Shown here: positions 1-10,145 of the stretch, in pieces
Position numbering within the stretch: position 1 is the stretch's first letter
How the letters are laid out: each line of letters begins with the position of its first letter
Position numbers and translations under genes: made by a program
Assembly (NCBI RefSeq): GCF_000176515.1
Contig: NZ_ADAQ01000013.1
Location: forward strand, 273,361-337,360
Reading direction: 5' to 3'
Length of the DNA: 64,000 nucleotides
Source of the DNA: Grimontia hollisae CIP 101886
GTDB lineage: Bacteria > Pseudomonadota > Gammaproteobacteria > Enterobacterales > Vibrionaceae
The notes under the pieces: generated by a model
What the model was told of the DNA's origin: nothing
Databases searched by the model: none
The model's input: only the letters and a program-made list of their open reading frames with translations

Positions 1-495
1 AAATATATCGGTAAAACCCTCAATCCCTACTACACCCACAGAATTGATGCTGCCCAGGATCTTTATCTAAACAAGAAGGTCGATGTGCTGCTGTTAAGTG
101 GGGATAATGCCCACCGCTCCTACAACGAGCCATGGACAATGAAGCGTGACATGCTTAAAGCGGGTATTCCTGATGAAAAGATTTTTCTTGATTATGCTGG
201 GTTCAGAACCCTAGATTCCATCATCCGCGCCAAAAAGGTGTTTGATGCGGATGAGTTTACTCTGGTCACCCAGGCTTTTCATTGCGAACGCGCACTGTTC
301 ATTGCAGATTTTTACGACATTGATGCGATATGTCTTGCCGTTCCCAGCCCCGGAGGAATGGCCGGTGTCAAGATCCGTGCCCGGGAGGCACTCGCCCGTG
401 TCAAAGCCGTGTTAGACATTTATGTGCTTAAAGAACAACCCAAGTTCCTCGGCCCCAAAGAGAGCATTCCCACAGAAACACTCTCAGGCAAATAA
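1..495 (+). CDS. sanA: SanA/YdcF-like envelope protein (DUF218), 5' end missing
   Basis: This is the C-terminal 164 residues of a DUF218 protein; the reading frame is open from base 1, so the start lies outside the window. Visible family marks are the VDVLLLSGDNAH strand-loop, the YNEPWTMKRDML stretch, the ARKVFDADEFTLVTQAFHCERALF-like segment and the C-terminal VKAVLDIYVL helix. SanA of E. coli is an inner-membrane-anchored protein needed for the envelope barrier to vancomycin at high temperature; its biochemical activity is not firmly known. The resemblance to SanA is stronger than to YdcF because of the SGDNAH and YNEP motifs. The membrane anchor would be in the missing part. Confidence 0.8.
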   Translation, partial: KYIGKTLNPYYTHRIDAAQDLYLNKKVDVLLLSGDNAHRSYNEPWTMKRDMLKAGIPDEKIFLDYAGFRTLDSIIRAKKVFDADEFTLVTQAFHCERALFIADFYDIDAICLAVPSPGGMAGVKIRAREALARVKAVLDIYVLKEQPKFLGPKESIPTETLSGK

Positions 496-750
496 ACTGC
501 CCCACTCACTTTTCCTGTGACCGATGAATGGATGGGTGGAATCCTACCCATTCCCAAAACATTGCCTCTCAGTTTTAAACATCCGTACAGCATCTTGTAA
601 AACCTGTGGCATTGGCCTCTCCTTCACACTTTTCCTTTGGGCGATAATGCGCAGCACAGAGCATAGTTCGCTCGATAATGAGAACGAGACAAAATCGTTC
701 CAACCTGGAAATAAAAATTGCCCTATAAAATAATAAAGAAGGAAGCTTAA

Positions 751-2121
751 ATGACGGCATTAACCCTTGCTTTCAAAGATTGGCTGTTAAATAGAAACAG
801 CATTATTCTCCTGGCAGACGTTGCTCTCTTTTTCATTTTGATGAATGTCTTACCGTTTGACGAAAACGTGGTGATTGGCCTCAGCATGCTGGTGTTTATC
901 GCTGTGCTATGGCTGACCGAAGCATTGCACGTTAGTGTCACAGCCATTATGGTACCTTTGATGGCCGTGGGTTTAGGTGTATTCAAAACCCCTGAAGCGA
1001 TGGCCAACTTCGCCAACCCCATCATTTTCCTGTTTTTGGGAGGCTTTGCACTCGCGGCCGCATTACATGTCCAAAAACTAGACCAAGCCATTGCAGATAA
1101 AGTGCTGGTATTGGCTAAGGGACGCATGAGCGTCGCCGTGCTTATGTTGTTCGGTGTGACCGCCGCGCTTTCAATGTGGATTTCAAACACAGCAACCACC
1201 GCAATGATGTTGCCATTGGTTTTAGGTGTATTAAGTAAAGTAAATGCCAAATCTGAGCACGGTACGTTTGTGTTCGTTCTATTGGGTATCGCTTATTGCG
1301 CAAGTATCGGTGGTATCGCCACGATTGTTGGTAGCCCACCAAACGCCATCGCAGCCGCAGAAGTTAATCTGAACTTCGTTGAATGGATGAAGCTTGGTCT
1401 ACCAATTACCCTGACCCTGTTACCAATCACTATCGGCCTGCTTTACCTACTGACCAAACCCAACCTGAACCATACGTTTGAGCTTAACCACCAACCTATC
1501 GAGTGGACTCACGGCCGTCGTCTGACTCTGGCGATTTTCCTGTTCACAGCCACATGCTGGATCTTCAGTAAACCCATCAACCAAATGCTGGGAGGATTAA
1601 GTAAATTTGATTCTCTGGTCGCCCTGACGGCGATCGTATTGCTTGGCATCACCCGCGTTGTGAAGTGGAAAGATATTGAAAAAACCACTGACTGGGGTGT
1701 ATTGCTGTTGTTCGGTGGTGGCTTGACGCTCAGCAATGTACTGAAAGCAACCGGTACCAGTGTTTTCCTGGCAGAATCATTGAGCGGCTTTTTATCCAGT
1801 ACTGGCGCTTTCTTTACCCTCATCGCCATTGTCACTTTCGTTGTCTTCCTGACCGAATTTGCAAGTAACACTGCAAGTGCTGCGCTACTGGTACCCGTAT
1901 TTGCAACTGTTGCTGAAGCATTAGGCATTTCACCGGTAGTTCTGTCTGCACTGATTGCTGTTGCTGCATCCTGTGCATTTATGTTGCCTGTCGCAACACC
2001 GCCTAACGCTATCGTTTTCGGCTCAGGTCATATCAAACAATCTGAAATGATGCGGGCAGGTAGTTACCTGAACGTGATTTCGGTTATCGTCCTGTCGATC
2101 TTTGCCTGGTTGTTCTGGTAA
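751..2121 (+). CDS. SLC13/DASS family sodium-coupled anion (dicarboxylate) symporter
   Basis: A 456-residue inner-membrane carrier, close in length to the Vibrio cholerae dicarboxylate carrier VcINDY. The two family SNT motifs that bind substrate and sodium are present at S145-N146-T147 (in [12 protein letters not shown]) and S372-N373-T374 (in [12 protein letters not shown]). [10 protein letters not shown] near residue 195 and [12 protein letters not shown] near the C-terminus are the paired hairpin/loop motifs of the inverted repeat. By family it imports C4-dicarboxylates or related anions with Na+; the exact substrate cannot be read from sequence. The start follows an AAGGAAG ribosome site eight bases upstream. 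It stands alone between sanA and fabH-like genes and ends in a hairpin terminator. Confidence 0.88.
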   Translation: MTALTLAFKDWLLNRNSIILLADVALFFILMNVLPFDENVVIGLSMLVFIAVLWLTEALHVSVTAIMVPLMAVGLGVFKTPEAMANFANPIIFLFLGGFALAAALHVQKLDQAIADKVLVLAKGRMSVAVLMLFGVTAALSMWISNTATTAMMLPLVLGVLSKVNAKSEHGTFVFVLLGIAYCASIGGIATIVGSPPNAIAAAEVNLNFVEWMKLGLPITLTLLPITIGLLYLLTKPNLNHTFELNHQPIEWTHGRRLTLAIFLFTATCWIFSKPINQMLGGLSKFDSLVALTAIVLLGITRVVKWKDIEKTTDWGVLLLFGGGLTLSNVLKATGTSVFLAESLSGFLSSTGAFFTLIAIVTFVVFLTEFASNTASAALLVPVFATVAEALGISPVVLSALIAVAASCAFMLPVATPPNAIVFGSGHIKQSEMMRAGSYLNVISVIVLSIFAWLFW

Positions 2122-2155
2122 CAAAGCCAACACATCAACCTCTCCGAGCAATGAT

Positions 2156-2179
2156 AAAGTGGCCAGCGGGCCACTTTTT
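2156..2179 (+). terminator. Rho-independent terminator of the SLC13 gene
   Basis: Nine-base stem AAAGTGGCC / GGCCACTTT with a four-base loop, running into a T tract, 34 bases after the stop codon. Confidence 0.85.
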
Positions 2180-2268
2180 GTTGTATGTCACTCCCCAACC
2201 TGCACGGTTTGTTTGAACACCTATACAGGGGTAAACTGCTGTGACGGTTAAAAATAAAAGAGAAAATC

Positions 2269-3351
2269 ATGCCATTTGCAGAAATTACCGGCTGGGGAAA
2301 ATGTTTACCTCAGGCCGAATTGACCAACAACGACCTCAGCACTTTTATCGACACCTCAGATGAGTGGATTTCAACCCGCACCGGGATCAGCAGCCGTCGT
2401 ATCAGCCATGTCAATACATCAGACATGGCCATTGTTGCCGGCAAGCACGCGCTTGCTACAGCAGGTATTGAAGGTAAAGATTTAGATCTGATTATCGTTG
2501 CGACCTGTTCACCAGATACCCTTATCCCAAACATCGCCTCTAAGGTTAAGTTAGACCTCGGTGCCAAGAAAGCAGCGGCATTCGACCTTAATGCCGCCTG
2601 TACCGGTTTTCTTTACGCGTTGGAAACCGCAACCCGCATGATTCAGGCGGGCAATTACCAGCACGCTCTGGTGATTGGTGCTGAGCGTTTGACCTGGTAT
2701 CTCGACTGGAGTAAACGTGATACGGCGGTGCTGTTTGGAGACGGTGCCGGCGCGGTTATCCTCAGCAGAACCGAACAAGAAGTCGGCTTACTGGACGCGC
2801 AACTGGGCTGTGATGCTGAGGGACGTGATGTGCTCGCCATTCCGGCGTTTGGTACAGCGATGTCACGATTTGAGCAGGACAATGGTTACTTTGACTTTAA
2901 CTTTGTTGGCCGCGAAATCTTTAAACGCGCAGTAAAAGGCATGGGATCTGCCGCAGGCACCGTACTTTCACGTGCCGAGATGACGGCAGAAGACATCAAC
3001 CTCGTGATTCCCCATCAAGCGAACAAACGTATTATTGAAGCACTGTGTGAGCATGCCAAAATTCCGCTGGATAAAGCATTTATCAATATTCATAAATACG
3101 GCAACACCTCGGCAGCAACAATCCCAATTGCACTTTGTGAAGCTGTGGAGGAAGGCAGGGTTGCACCAAACAGCACATTATTAATGGCCGCTTTCGGCGC
3201 TGGTTTAACTTGGGGAGCGGGTCTGCTGCGCTGGGGAAAACGGGTAACGCCAATCAGTACCTCTGATGCTTCCCTCCCTGAACCGAAAACCCATGCCCTT
3301 GGTTTATTGGAAGATGCTATCGCGCTTTGTCAATCCCACGCAGAGAGATAA
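2269..3351 (+). CDS. fabH: 3-oxoacyl-ACP synthase III (FabH family)
   Basis: A 360-residue condensing enzyme of the FabH type, which joins acyl-CoA to malonyl-ACP to begin fatty acid chains. The triad is visible: Cys111 in NAACTGF, His249 in IPHQANKR and Asn279 in YGNTSAA; the GDGAGAVIL loop is near residue 158. It is about 40 residues longer than the housekeeping FabH, with a C-terminal tail after the conserved LLRWG end, and it is not next to plsX, fabD or acpP. I therefore infer a second, accessory FabH-like enzyme (the 'FabH2' type of vibrios) rather than the core copy. It begins shortly after the previous gene's terminator and has its own terminator, so it is probably monocistronic. Confidence 0.85.
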   Translation: MPFAEITGWGKCLPQAELTNNDLSTFIDTSDEWISTRTGISSRRISHVNTSDMAIVAGKHALATAGIEGKDLDLIIVATCSPDTLIPNIASKVKLDLGAKKAAAFDLNAACTGFLYALETATRMIQAGNYQHALVIGAERLTWYLDWSKRDTAVLFGDGAGAVILSRTEQEVGLLDAQLGCDAEGRDVLAIPAFGTAMSRFEQDNGYFDFNFVGREIFKRAVKGMGSAAGTVLSRAEMTAEDINLVIPHQANKRIIEALCEHAKIPLDKAFINIHKYGNTSAATIPIALCEAVEEGRVAPNSTLLMAAFGAGLTWGAGLLRWGKRVTPISTSDASLPEPKTHALGLLEDAIALCQSHAER

Positions 3352-3367
3352 TCCATGCCCCAGACGA

Positions 3368-3397
3368 AAGAAGCAGCCAATCCGCTGCTTCTTTTTT
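3368..3397 (+). terminator. Terminator after fabH-like gene
   Basis: Ten-base perfect stem AAGAAGCAGC / GCTGCTTCTT, loop of six, followed by a T run. It lies between the convergent fabH-like and nagK genes. Confidence 0.85.
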
Positions 3398-3414
3398 GCA
3401 TCATTTCAATGAAC

Positions 3415-4326
3415 CTATCGATGAATGTTCAGGAAAGCCGCACCACGGACACCACCTGAATCACCGTGTTTAGCTTTAATGATTTTAGGCACGTTCGCTA
3501 CTGACAGAAGATATTTCGGCACACGTTTTGGCATTTCATCGTAAATATAGTCAAAGTTAGATAGCCCGCCGCCTAAAACAACAACATCCGGATCAATACC
3601 GGTGAACAAGCCAGCAAAAACCATAGCCAGCATTTCTATGTATTTATCGACGAACTCGGACGCCTTGGACTCACCCGCATTAAACGCATGAATAATATCG
3701 ATGGCTTTTTTCTCTTCACCATAGAAGTGAGTGTAAAGCATCTCAAAACCACGGCCAGAGAGATAATTATCAATGCACCCTTTCTTATCACAGCCACAAT
3801 CAAAAATCGGCGCATTCTCTCCCAGATATAGCCATGCATCGATTGGCATACGCATATGACCCAATTCACCGGCTACGTTGTTTTTGCCTGACAACACTTT
3901 GCCATCAACAATCAGACCGCCCCCAAACCCCGTCCCCAGAATAAGGCCGAGCACCATTTTCTCACCCTGCAATTCTTCGTCCCATGCCTCGGAGAGCGCA
4001 AAGCAGTTTGCATCATTATTCAGCGCAACGGTTCGGCCAATCTTTGCCTGCAAATCCTCTCGTAATTTACGGCCTTTCGCAGCCGGTACATTCACCGTCA
4101 ATACCGTTCCATCTTCAGCTTTTTCAATACCTGGAATACCGATGCCGACTGTACCTTCACAACCAAACTGTTGGTCATACTTCATCACTAGCGCAGCGAG
4201 GGTATCAATCAACTGTTCATAATCGTCACCTGGTGTAGGCACACGTTCAGTTGCCAAACGTGTCAGCTTATTGTCAAAAGCACCAAACTCGATTTTTGTT
4301 CCACCCACATCGAAGCCGTAATACAT
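3415..4326 (-). CDS. nagK: N-acetyl-D-glucosamine kinase (ROK family)
   Basis: A 303-residue cytoplasmic kinase, the same length as E. coli NagK, which phosphorylates GlcNAc recovered from cell-wall turnover or chitin. It begins [11 protein letters not shown], the ATP-binding DxGxT motif of ROK proteins, has [13 protein letters not shown] with the likely catalytic aspartate, [12 protein letters not shown], and the zinc-binding cluster GCDCGxKGC-type at about residues 177-187 ([17 protein letters not shown]). No DNA-binding helix-turn-helix precedes the kinase, so it is an enzyme and not a ROK repressor. Glucokinases of the same family are an alternative, but the match to NagK is close. Confidence 0.88.
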   Translation of the reverse strand: MYYGFDVGGTKIEFGAFDNKLTRLATERVPTPGDDYEQLIDTLAALVMKYDQQFGCEGTVGIGIPGIEKAEDGTVLTVNVPAAKGRKLREDLQAKIGRTVALNNDANCFALSEAWDEELQGEKMVLGLILGTGFGGGLIVDGKVLSGKNNVAGELGHMRMPIDAWLYLGENAPIFDCGCDKKGCIDNYLSGRGFEMLYTHFYGEEKKAIDIIHAFNAGESKASEFVDKYIEMLAMVFAGLFTGIDPDVVVLGGGLSNFDYIYDEMPKRVPKYLLSVANVPKIIKAKHGDSGGVRGAAFLNIHR

Positions 4327-4458
4327 TCTTTACTCCATAACCTGTCTTTAATTCGCCAAATAGATAACATTATCCCCGTTTCAGCAAATTTCGGATGTGA
4401 TTAGAACCCAAATAACTTTTCCACGCTTTACTGCTCCCAACCATTTCTGCAATGCTCA

Positions 4459-5184
4459 TCACAACTTTGATTGATTTATCAAAGTCCTATAATGCTCAAG
4501 GGCGCCAGGCACAGGTAATTGACGCTGTTTTTTGCCAGCAAGGTAGTGCTCACGGAAGACATCAAACCATGCATCCAAACATTTGCTGGCAAATTGCTCA
4601 CCGTTCAGGGCTAATACTTTCGCCGCAACTTCCGCCGTTGCAAGCTGACTTTCTCCTGCCGCTTCGCGGACGTGATAACGTGAACGTTCACTGGTTTTTA
4701 TGCTAAGTACGGGGATTGAGTCCATCCAGGGACTTTTACGGAAAATTTTCTTTGCCTCTTGCCAGGTACCGTCTATCAAAATAAACAACGGCCTTTTCCC
4801 TTCAGTCACTTCTGGGAAAAACCTGACCCTTTCAGGTATCGCATACTGTTCTGGAAAAACAATAAAAGGTTGCCATTGAGGGTCATTGACTAACGACAGC
4901 ATTTCTTCATTGGGCTCTGTCCGGGACCAGATGTATGCGTAGGTATCTTCAACGCAATCGGCAATCAAGCGTCCTGTGTTACTGGGTTTTAATACTTCAT
5001 CGTCATACATCACTAATAGGAAAGCAGCATTTGTAGACAATGTTTTCTTTTCATTACAAATACAAAGACGTTTGACAACCATACAACGCGCACAACGATC
5101 AACTTTCGCCCCACGGGCCAGAAACGGACGTGTAGAACGTGCTAAGCGTTCATCATAGAGATGGTGAACAGAATGAGACTTCAT
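4459..5184 (-). CDS. tapT: tRNA-uridine aminocarboxypropyltransferase (DTW domain, TapT/YfiP-like)
   Basis: A 241-residue DTW-domain protein like E. coli YfiP (TapT), which transfers the aminocarboxypropyl group of S-adenosylmethionine to uridine 47 of certain tRNAs to make acp3U. The N-terminus ARSTRPFLARG is followed by a CxxC...CxC zinc cluster at C31, C34, C41 and C43. The signature DGTW occupies residues 138-141 in LIDGTWQEAKKIFRKSPW, and the SERSRYHVREA stretch is typical of the SAM pocket. It is convergent to nothing and divergent to nothing; nagK and the DUF3802 gene flank it on the same strand with separate spacing. Confidence 0.85.
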   Translation of the reverse strand: MKSHSVHHLYDERLARSTRPFLARGAKVDRCARCMVVKRLCICNEKKTLSTNAAFLLVMYDDEVLKPSNTGRLIADCVEDTYAYIWSRTEPNEEMLSLVNDPQWQPFIVFPEQYAIPERVRFFPEVTEGKRPLFILIDGTWQEAKKIFRKSPWMDSIPVLSIKTSERSRYHVREAAGESQLATAEVAAKVLALNGEQFASKCLDAWFDVFREHYLAGKKQRQLPVPGALEHYRTLINQSKL

Positions 5185-5274
5185 GCAATGCGCCTTAATG
5201 TGAACTGAAAACGATCAGGCGCATTGTAATCTTGGGGTTACCTGGCGCAACTGTTTGTTGGAGTATCAGGCAGC

Positions 5275-5619
5275 CTAGGCATCTTCAGACATCACGGCAT
5301 CAAACAGGTTTTTAACCAGTCCAATAAACTCTTCCAGAATACCAATTTGCGCATATGTCGGCTTTTGGCGCCAAACGGAGCTCAGGATCTCTCCAAGATC
5401 CGCGACAATTTTGTCCGCTTCACGCATCACCTCAAAACGCAGAGCCTGTGGCATTTTCTTATTTTGATCGCAAATTGCCATTATCTCACTGGAAACCAAT
5501 TCATGTACCAGATCGTCAATGGTTTCGGATCCCACCTTTTCTCCAGGCTCTGAAAACTGCTCAAGATTATCAATAAAGTACTCAATCAGCGCCGCATATC
5601 CATCTGAGTCAACGACCAT
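5275..5619 (-). CDS. DUF3802 family protein
   Basis: A 114-residue acidic, mostly helical cytoplasmic protein that resembles DUF3802, a family found chiefly in Vibrio, Photobacterium and Shewanella. I chose the internal start MVVDSDGY because GGAGGTG, an excellent ribosome site, lies five bases ahead of it; a longer frame would add eleven unconserved residues. No catalytic motif or membrane segment is visible, and the function is unknown. It may have come to lie beside tapT only by chance. Confidence 0.75.
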   Translation of the reverse strand: MVVDSDGYAALIEYFIDNLEQFSEPGEKVGSETIDDLVHELVSSEIMAICDQNKKMPQALRFEVMREADKIVADLGEILSSVWRQKPTYAQIGILEEFIGLVKNLFDAVMSEDA

Positions 5620-5914
5620 TTGCACCTCCAGTGCTTTACCCCACAATTGCAATATTATTGCGATAAAATCTCAATTATTACGAATAATGTCACTTATTTG
5701 ATCATTATGTCTCTTAATTGAGATATGAAAGGCTACAGTATAATTTCTCTTGTTTATGGTAGCCCAATTCGAGGCATACCTGTTTATTTTCATTGTTGCC
5801 CGTTAATTTTAACCATCTGTTTCAAAAAGATTTGCAGCGCTTCCAGGAGAAGCGTGAAGCGGTCGTGCACAACCAGGGCTTATCATGTGCACAGATTTAT
5901 ATAAAGGAAGATTG

Positions 5915-8900
5915 ATGTCAGACGAACGGAACCAAAGCACTCACCCGTTCCCGTTTTCTAAAAGTATCGTGGGTAACGTTGGGTTGATCATGGCAATGAT
6001 GACACTGTGTGCCATGATCCTGGCAGTATCCACTTACGTGATGCACGATACCGCTAACACAGATACCCAAAATACCAGTCGCCTTGAAATTCCCAGCGCC
6101 CTGCTGTCTGTTTCAATGCTCCGTTATGCCGGGGAAATGAACCGCAGTATGCTTAGCTATGCACTGGGAGAAAGTACATCGCTGGAAAGCTATTACAGAA
6201 ACAAAAAACAGTTTGAAATATCCCTGAACGAACTTAAAAAAATTCATGGGGAAAACGCCCTTCATCTCAAAAACATCACAGGCATCTATCAGGACTTTTC
6301 AGGCAAGATCGAAAACAATGTGATTGGCAGATATGACCCTGGCAGCGAAAAGTGGGCATTAAATGAGAAACGCATTATTTCATCCTCTATGTTGGGCGAA
6401 CTATACGCTGCCATCGCTTGGCTCGACGCCAGCGACAATGACTCAGGAAGGCTCTCATCACAAGACTTCCAGCATTACGTCTGGCTGATAAAGGATGAAG
6501 TTGATGACATCACGTCTGCATTGTTTTTTTATCTTAGCGGCGAATTGATGCAGCGTAAGCGTTTCGAGGCCAACAAAACGTTCTTTAGGCAACACATCGA
6601 CTACTTGCGTAAAAATACTGATAATCCAACCCTCATTCGCCAACTCGATACAATTGAACACCTTGGCACTGTCATGTTTGAACGCATCAAACAGGTGTTT
6701 AACCAATATGACCCACGCAGAAAGCTGGATGCCATTACATCGCTTAAGTCGATAAACATTAATGAATATAAAGCCCTTGATACCGCATTGACAGAATTTT
6801 CCCGTGAGACCAGCTTTAGCGCGGCGAATTCCATGACCAATCTACGCCACGTTCTGAAAAACAATCAGATTTCGTTCTTTTCTTTGTTCGCGATGATGGC
6901 CTTGGTCAGTGTTATCGTTACCGTTTATATCAACAAACGAGTTACCCAGCCTATTGCCCGTCTTGCAGAGGCCATGAGAAATCTTGCAGACGGTAACCCA
7001 GAAATCCCTATTCTGTATAAAGATCGTACTGATGAAGTCGGCCAAATTTCTCATGCACTGAGCTCATTTCGAGACCATATCATTTCCCGTAACCAAGCGA
7101 GAGAGCAATTGCTTTACCAAAAAGAACTGGCCGAGTCAGCATCGAAAGCCAAGGCCCAGTTTCTGGCAGCGATGAGCCATGAAATCCGCACGCCAATGAA
7201 CGGTGTGATCGGCATGATTGATATTCTTTTGCGCTCCAAACTCGATATGTCTCAAATGAGCATCGCCAACACGGTTAGAGAATCTGCGTTGTCTTTACTG
7301 TCTATTATTAATGACATACTCGATTTTTCCCGTATTGAGGCTGGTAAAATGCGCATCGATAACGTCACACTCTCTCTTCGACAGATTGCAGAGCAGGTGA
7401 TGGATAACCTGGCAACGGAAGCGGTGGAGAAAAATGTCTCGTTGACACTGTTTGTGTCACCTGATGTCCCCAGCTCACTTTGCGGTGATCCAACGCGAAT
7501 TAAACAAATCCTCTTCAATATTATCGGTAACGGCATTAAGTTTTCAGGCGGCCAGTCGCATCGCGGTGAGGTGCAAGTATGGATCACTGCTGATATCGCA
7601 AAAGACGGCAACGCAAAAATTTCAATCGAGATCCGGGATAATGGTATTGGCATTAGCCAAGACAAACTGGAATCAATTTTCAGACCATTTATGCAAGCTG
7701 AATACTCAACGACCCGACGTTATGGAGGCTCCGGTCTCGGCCTTGCCATCAGTCGTAATATTGCGTCACTGATGGGTGGCACCATTACAGCAAACAGTGA
7801 AGAAGGTATAGGTTCAACCTTTACAGTCAACCTTCACTTGCGGGTGCCTGAAGAAAATAGTGCCCCGGACGCATGTAATATCGATCTACTACGCCAATCT
7901 GCCAACACCTTGCGCCACATCATCTGCTTGAATACCCTGGAAAATGGAGCATTAAAAGTCAGTATCAACAACTATCTGCAAGCGATGAATATCGCCTCAG
8001 AAAGCGTTGCGATTGATACGCTTCATCGATTTGCATTTGAACGGGACGATATCAAATATGTGATCCTTTGCCGTAGCTACCACCAAGCCAAGCAGCTGAT
8101 GCCCGCCGTTCTTCCCCGCTCCGCAGATATCCGCTTCCTTGAATTAGACATGAGCTTGCCTGTGCGCCGTTACGGCGGCATTGATGTTTTCGCGGTTTTC
8201 TCTTCGCCACTCAAGCTATCAAGCCTGTTGAGTGGCCTCAGGATATGTGTAGGACTTGAAAGCCCCGACTACCCAGCGCTGGATACCCGCGCGAAGGACG
8301 CATTCATCGAGCGCGTTGGTGAAAACCAAGGGGTCATTCTGGTGGCGGAAGACAATATCACCAATCAAGCGGTAATTGAAAAGCAGCTCACCTATCTTGG
8401 CTACAACGTCGTAATGACTGCCGACGGATTAGATGCTCTCAGAGCGTATCGCAAGCAACCTTTCACTCTGGTTATTACTGACTGCCACATGCCCAATATG
8501 GATGGCTATGAACTGACCCGGGCAATACGGGAAGTGCAAAAGGAGCGCTCTGAGTTCGTGCCAATTGTGGCATTAACCGCCAATGCCCTTGTTGGCGAGG
8601 CGGAGCGGTGTATAGAAATCGGCATGAACGACTTTATCGCCAAACCCGTAGAGATTGATGTTATCCAGAAAATGCTGTCCAAATGGTGCTCGCAAAGCAA
8701 GCCTTATTGCGAACCCAGGTTTGAGCAAAACCCACCATCCCAAGAGCCCTCTCCCAGAGACAATAAGGCAATTCTGAATACAGAACAAACCCCCTCCCCG
8801 TCTGTTGAACTGGACCCTGATGTGTTGAAGAAGCTGTTTTGGGATGACACAGAAACCTATGCTGAAATACTGGGCGAGTTTATCAAACATTGTGAACCCG

Positions 8901-9172
8901 AATTGAAAAGTCTGGCCGCCATCAAAGCCCCTTTTGAATTCAACGACGTTAAAACGCTATCCCATAAACTTAAGACCTCCTCACGGAGCATAGGCGCACG
9001 TGAACTCTCCGATCTTTGCATGCAGATAGAACAATGTGCCGCCAACAAGAATGAAAACACACTGGCTCTTATCGATGAGTTAGGCCCTTTACTTCAGGCA
9101 ACACTTGCCGCAGTGCATCGTAAGCATACTGATTTATTACAATCACTTGGCACGGGCTCCACTGACAAGTAA
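5915..9172 (+). CDS. Hybrid sensor histidine kinase (HAMP-HisKA-HATPase-REC-Hpt)
   Basis: A 1085-residue tripartite membrane sensor kinase. In order: membrane helix at about 18-43; a periplasmic region of about 270 residues, largely helical, with no family I recognise; second helix at about 320-340; HAMP at 342-395; HisKA with His422 in MSHEIRTPMNG; HATPase with DNGIGISQDK and GGSGLGLAIS; a weak receiver-like stretch at about 650-785 lacking a clear phospho-acceptor; an intact receiver with EDN at 812-814 and Asp856 in ITDCHMPNMDG; and a C-terminal Hpt domain with His1017 in SHKLKTSS. The start ATG was placed behind AAGGAAG. This layout matches TorS/BarA/LuxQ-type phosphorelays. No response regulator lies next to it, so the partner must be elsewhere; a CheX-like gene follows. 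Confidence 0.88.
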   Translation: MSDERNQSTHPFPFSKSIVGNVGLIMAMMTLCAMILAVSTYVMHDTANTDTQNTSRLEIPSALLSVSMLRYAGEMNRSMLSYALGESTSLESYYRNKKQFEISLNELKKIHGENALHLKNITGIYQDFSGKIENNVIGRYDPGSEKWALNEKRIISSSMLGELYAAIAWLDASDNDSGRLSSQDFQHYVWLIKDEVDDITSALFFYLSGELMQRKRFEANKTFFRQHIDYLRKNTDNPTLIRQLDTIEHLGTVMFERIKQVFNQYDPRRKLDAITSLKSININEYKALDTALTEFSRETSFSAANSMTNLRHVLKNNQISFFSLFAMMALVSVIVTVYINKRVTQPIARLAEAMRNLADGNPEIPILYKDRTDEVGQISHALSSFRDHIISRNQAREQLLYQKELAESASKAKAQFLAAMSHEIRTPMNGVIGMIDILLRSKLDMSQMSIANTVRESALSLLSIINDILDFSRIEAGKMRIDNVTLSLRQIAEQVMDNLATEAVEKNVSLTLFVSPDVPSSLCGDPTRIKQILFNIIGNGIKFSGGQSHRGEVQVWITADIAKDGNAKISIEIRDNGIGISQDKLESIFRPFMQAEYSTTRRYGGSGLGLAISRNIASLMGGTITANSEEGIGSTFTVNLHLRVPEENSAPDACNIDLLRQSANTLRHIICLNTLENGALKVSINNYLQAMNIASESVAIDTLHRFAFERDDIKYVILCRSYHQAKQLMPAVLPRSADIRFLELDMSLPVRRYGGIDVFAVFSSPLKLSSLLSGLRICVGLESPDYPALDTRAKDAFIERVGENQGVILVAEDNITNQAVIEKQLTYLGYNVVMTADGLDALRAYRKQPFTLVITDCHMPNMDGYELTRAIREVQKERSEFVPIVALTANALVGEAERCIEIGMNDFIAKPVEIDVIQKMLSKWCSQSKPYCEPRFEQNPPSQEPSPRDNKAILNTEQTPSPSVELDPDVLKKLFWDDTETYAEILGEFIKHCEPELKSLAAIKAPFEFNDVKTLSHKLKTSSRSIGARELSDLCMQIEQCAANKNENTLALIDELGPLLQATLAAVHRKHTDLLQSLGTGSTDK

Positions 9173-9255
9173 AGCATGACGAGAATTCAGCAGAGTGCGG
9201 TTTTTAGTGCCACACTTGTAAAGATTAATTCAACATCAGCACGAGTGTATCCATC

Positions 9256-9948
9256 ATGAGAAAAACAAAAATCGTCACTTCTGAAGATATTCTTTTGAAA
9301 CTATGCCAGTCAGTTACTGCCGTTCTTACTAAAGCGACAGATTCGCAGGTCCACCACTCAGCAATGGTGCAAAAGATCTCGAAAACCAGTCTGAAGCCAG
9401 ATATTGGGTGTTTCGTATTATTTGATGGTGGTTTCTCTGGCCTTGTCGTCATTAACTTTGAAGCGAAAGCAGCAATGGAAGTCTACCAAAAGTACATGTC
9501 GCACATGGGGATCCCCAAGGAAGAGCTGGCAACCTTGCACACATCCGATGAAGTGTCAGATGTATTGGGTGAGTTGATGAACCAAATCGTCGGCGATTTC
9601 ACCGGTAAAGTGAAGCGTTCGTTACAAACCAATATCACTCAGAACCAACCCAAAATGATGGCTATCAATAAGAACATCAACGTCACCGTAGACAGCAACA
9701 TCGAACGCCCACAGGCGCGGCGTGTCAGCTTCAGTACCGAAGACAACCATATCTTCTACCTCGAACTTTCCATGGAACGGACTGAATTTATCCAACTGGA
9801 AGAATTCGAAGAAGGCGATGACCTAAACCCTGATGACATTCTTGAAGCCGCAATAGCCAAAAACCTGGAAGAGCCCAAAGACGGCAGAAAAAGCAAGCAC
9901 CCAAAAGCGACTGAAGCGGACTCCCTGATGGACGACTTGGGGATTTAA
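9256..9948 (+). CDS. DUF3334 family, CheX-like protein
   Basis: A 230-residue soluble protein of the DUF3334 type seen in vibrios. The centre reads DEVSDVLGELMNQIVGDFTG (about 97-116), which carries an ExxN pattern (E-L-M-N) like the helix that dephosphorylates CheY in CheC/CheX phosphatases; the flanking pattern also fits the CheX fold with strands ending in FYLELSMERT. The last 45 residues are acidic and low in complexity. It starts 83 bases after the hybrid kinase on the same strand and may share its transcript. A role as phosphatase for a receiver domain is my inference; the family's function is not established as far as I know. Confidence 0.72.
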   Translation: MRKTKIVTSEDILLKLCQSVTAVLTKATDSQVHHSAMVQKISKTSLKPDIGCFVLFDGGFSGLVVINFEAKAAMEVYQKYMSHMGIPKEELATLHTSDEVSDVLGELMNQIVGDFTGKVKRSLQTNITQNQPKMMAINKNINVTVDSNIERPQARRVSFSTEDNHIFYLELSMERTEFIQLEEFEEGDDLNPDDILEAAIAKNLEEPKDGRKSKHPKATEADSLMDDLGI

Positions 9949-10096
9949 CTTACCATGGCGGCTGGTAACCAACCGCCTCGATTCAACCAATCCCCCCCGA
10001 TTCTCTTGGAAGTCGAATTACACATCGCCTTTATGCAAGAACAAAGCGACCTAAACCTGTATCAACATCACGTATCGCGTCTTTAATGGGGCCCTA

Positions 10097-10127
10097 TGCA
10101 AACAAGCCAGCGCGAAGGCTGGCTTGC
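10097..10127 (-). terminator. Terminator of the fruBKA operon
   Basis: Read on the minus strand, nine-base stem CAAGCCAGC / GCTGGCTTG with a six-base loop, then TTTGCAT. It lies 20 bases after the fruA stop codon. Confidence 0.75.
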
Positions 10128-10145
10128 TGAACACTGTTTAATCTA

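Noticed and set aside
530-575. Hairpin ATGGGT / ACCCAT after the SanA-like gene as a terminator
   Set aside because: Short stem and no T tract on either strand.
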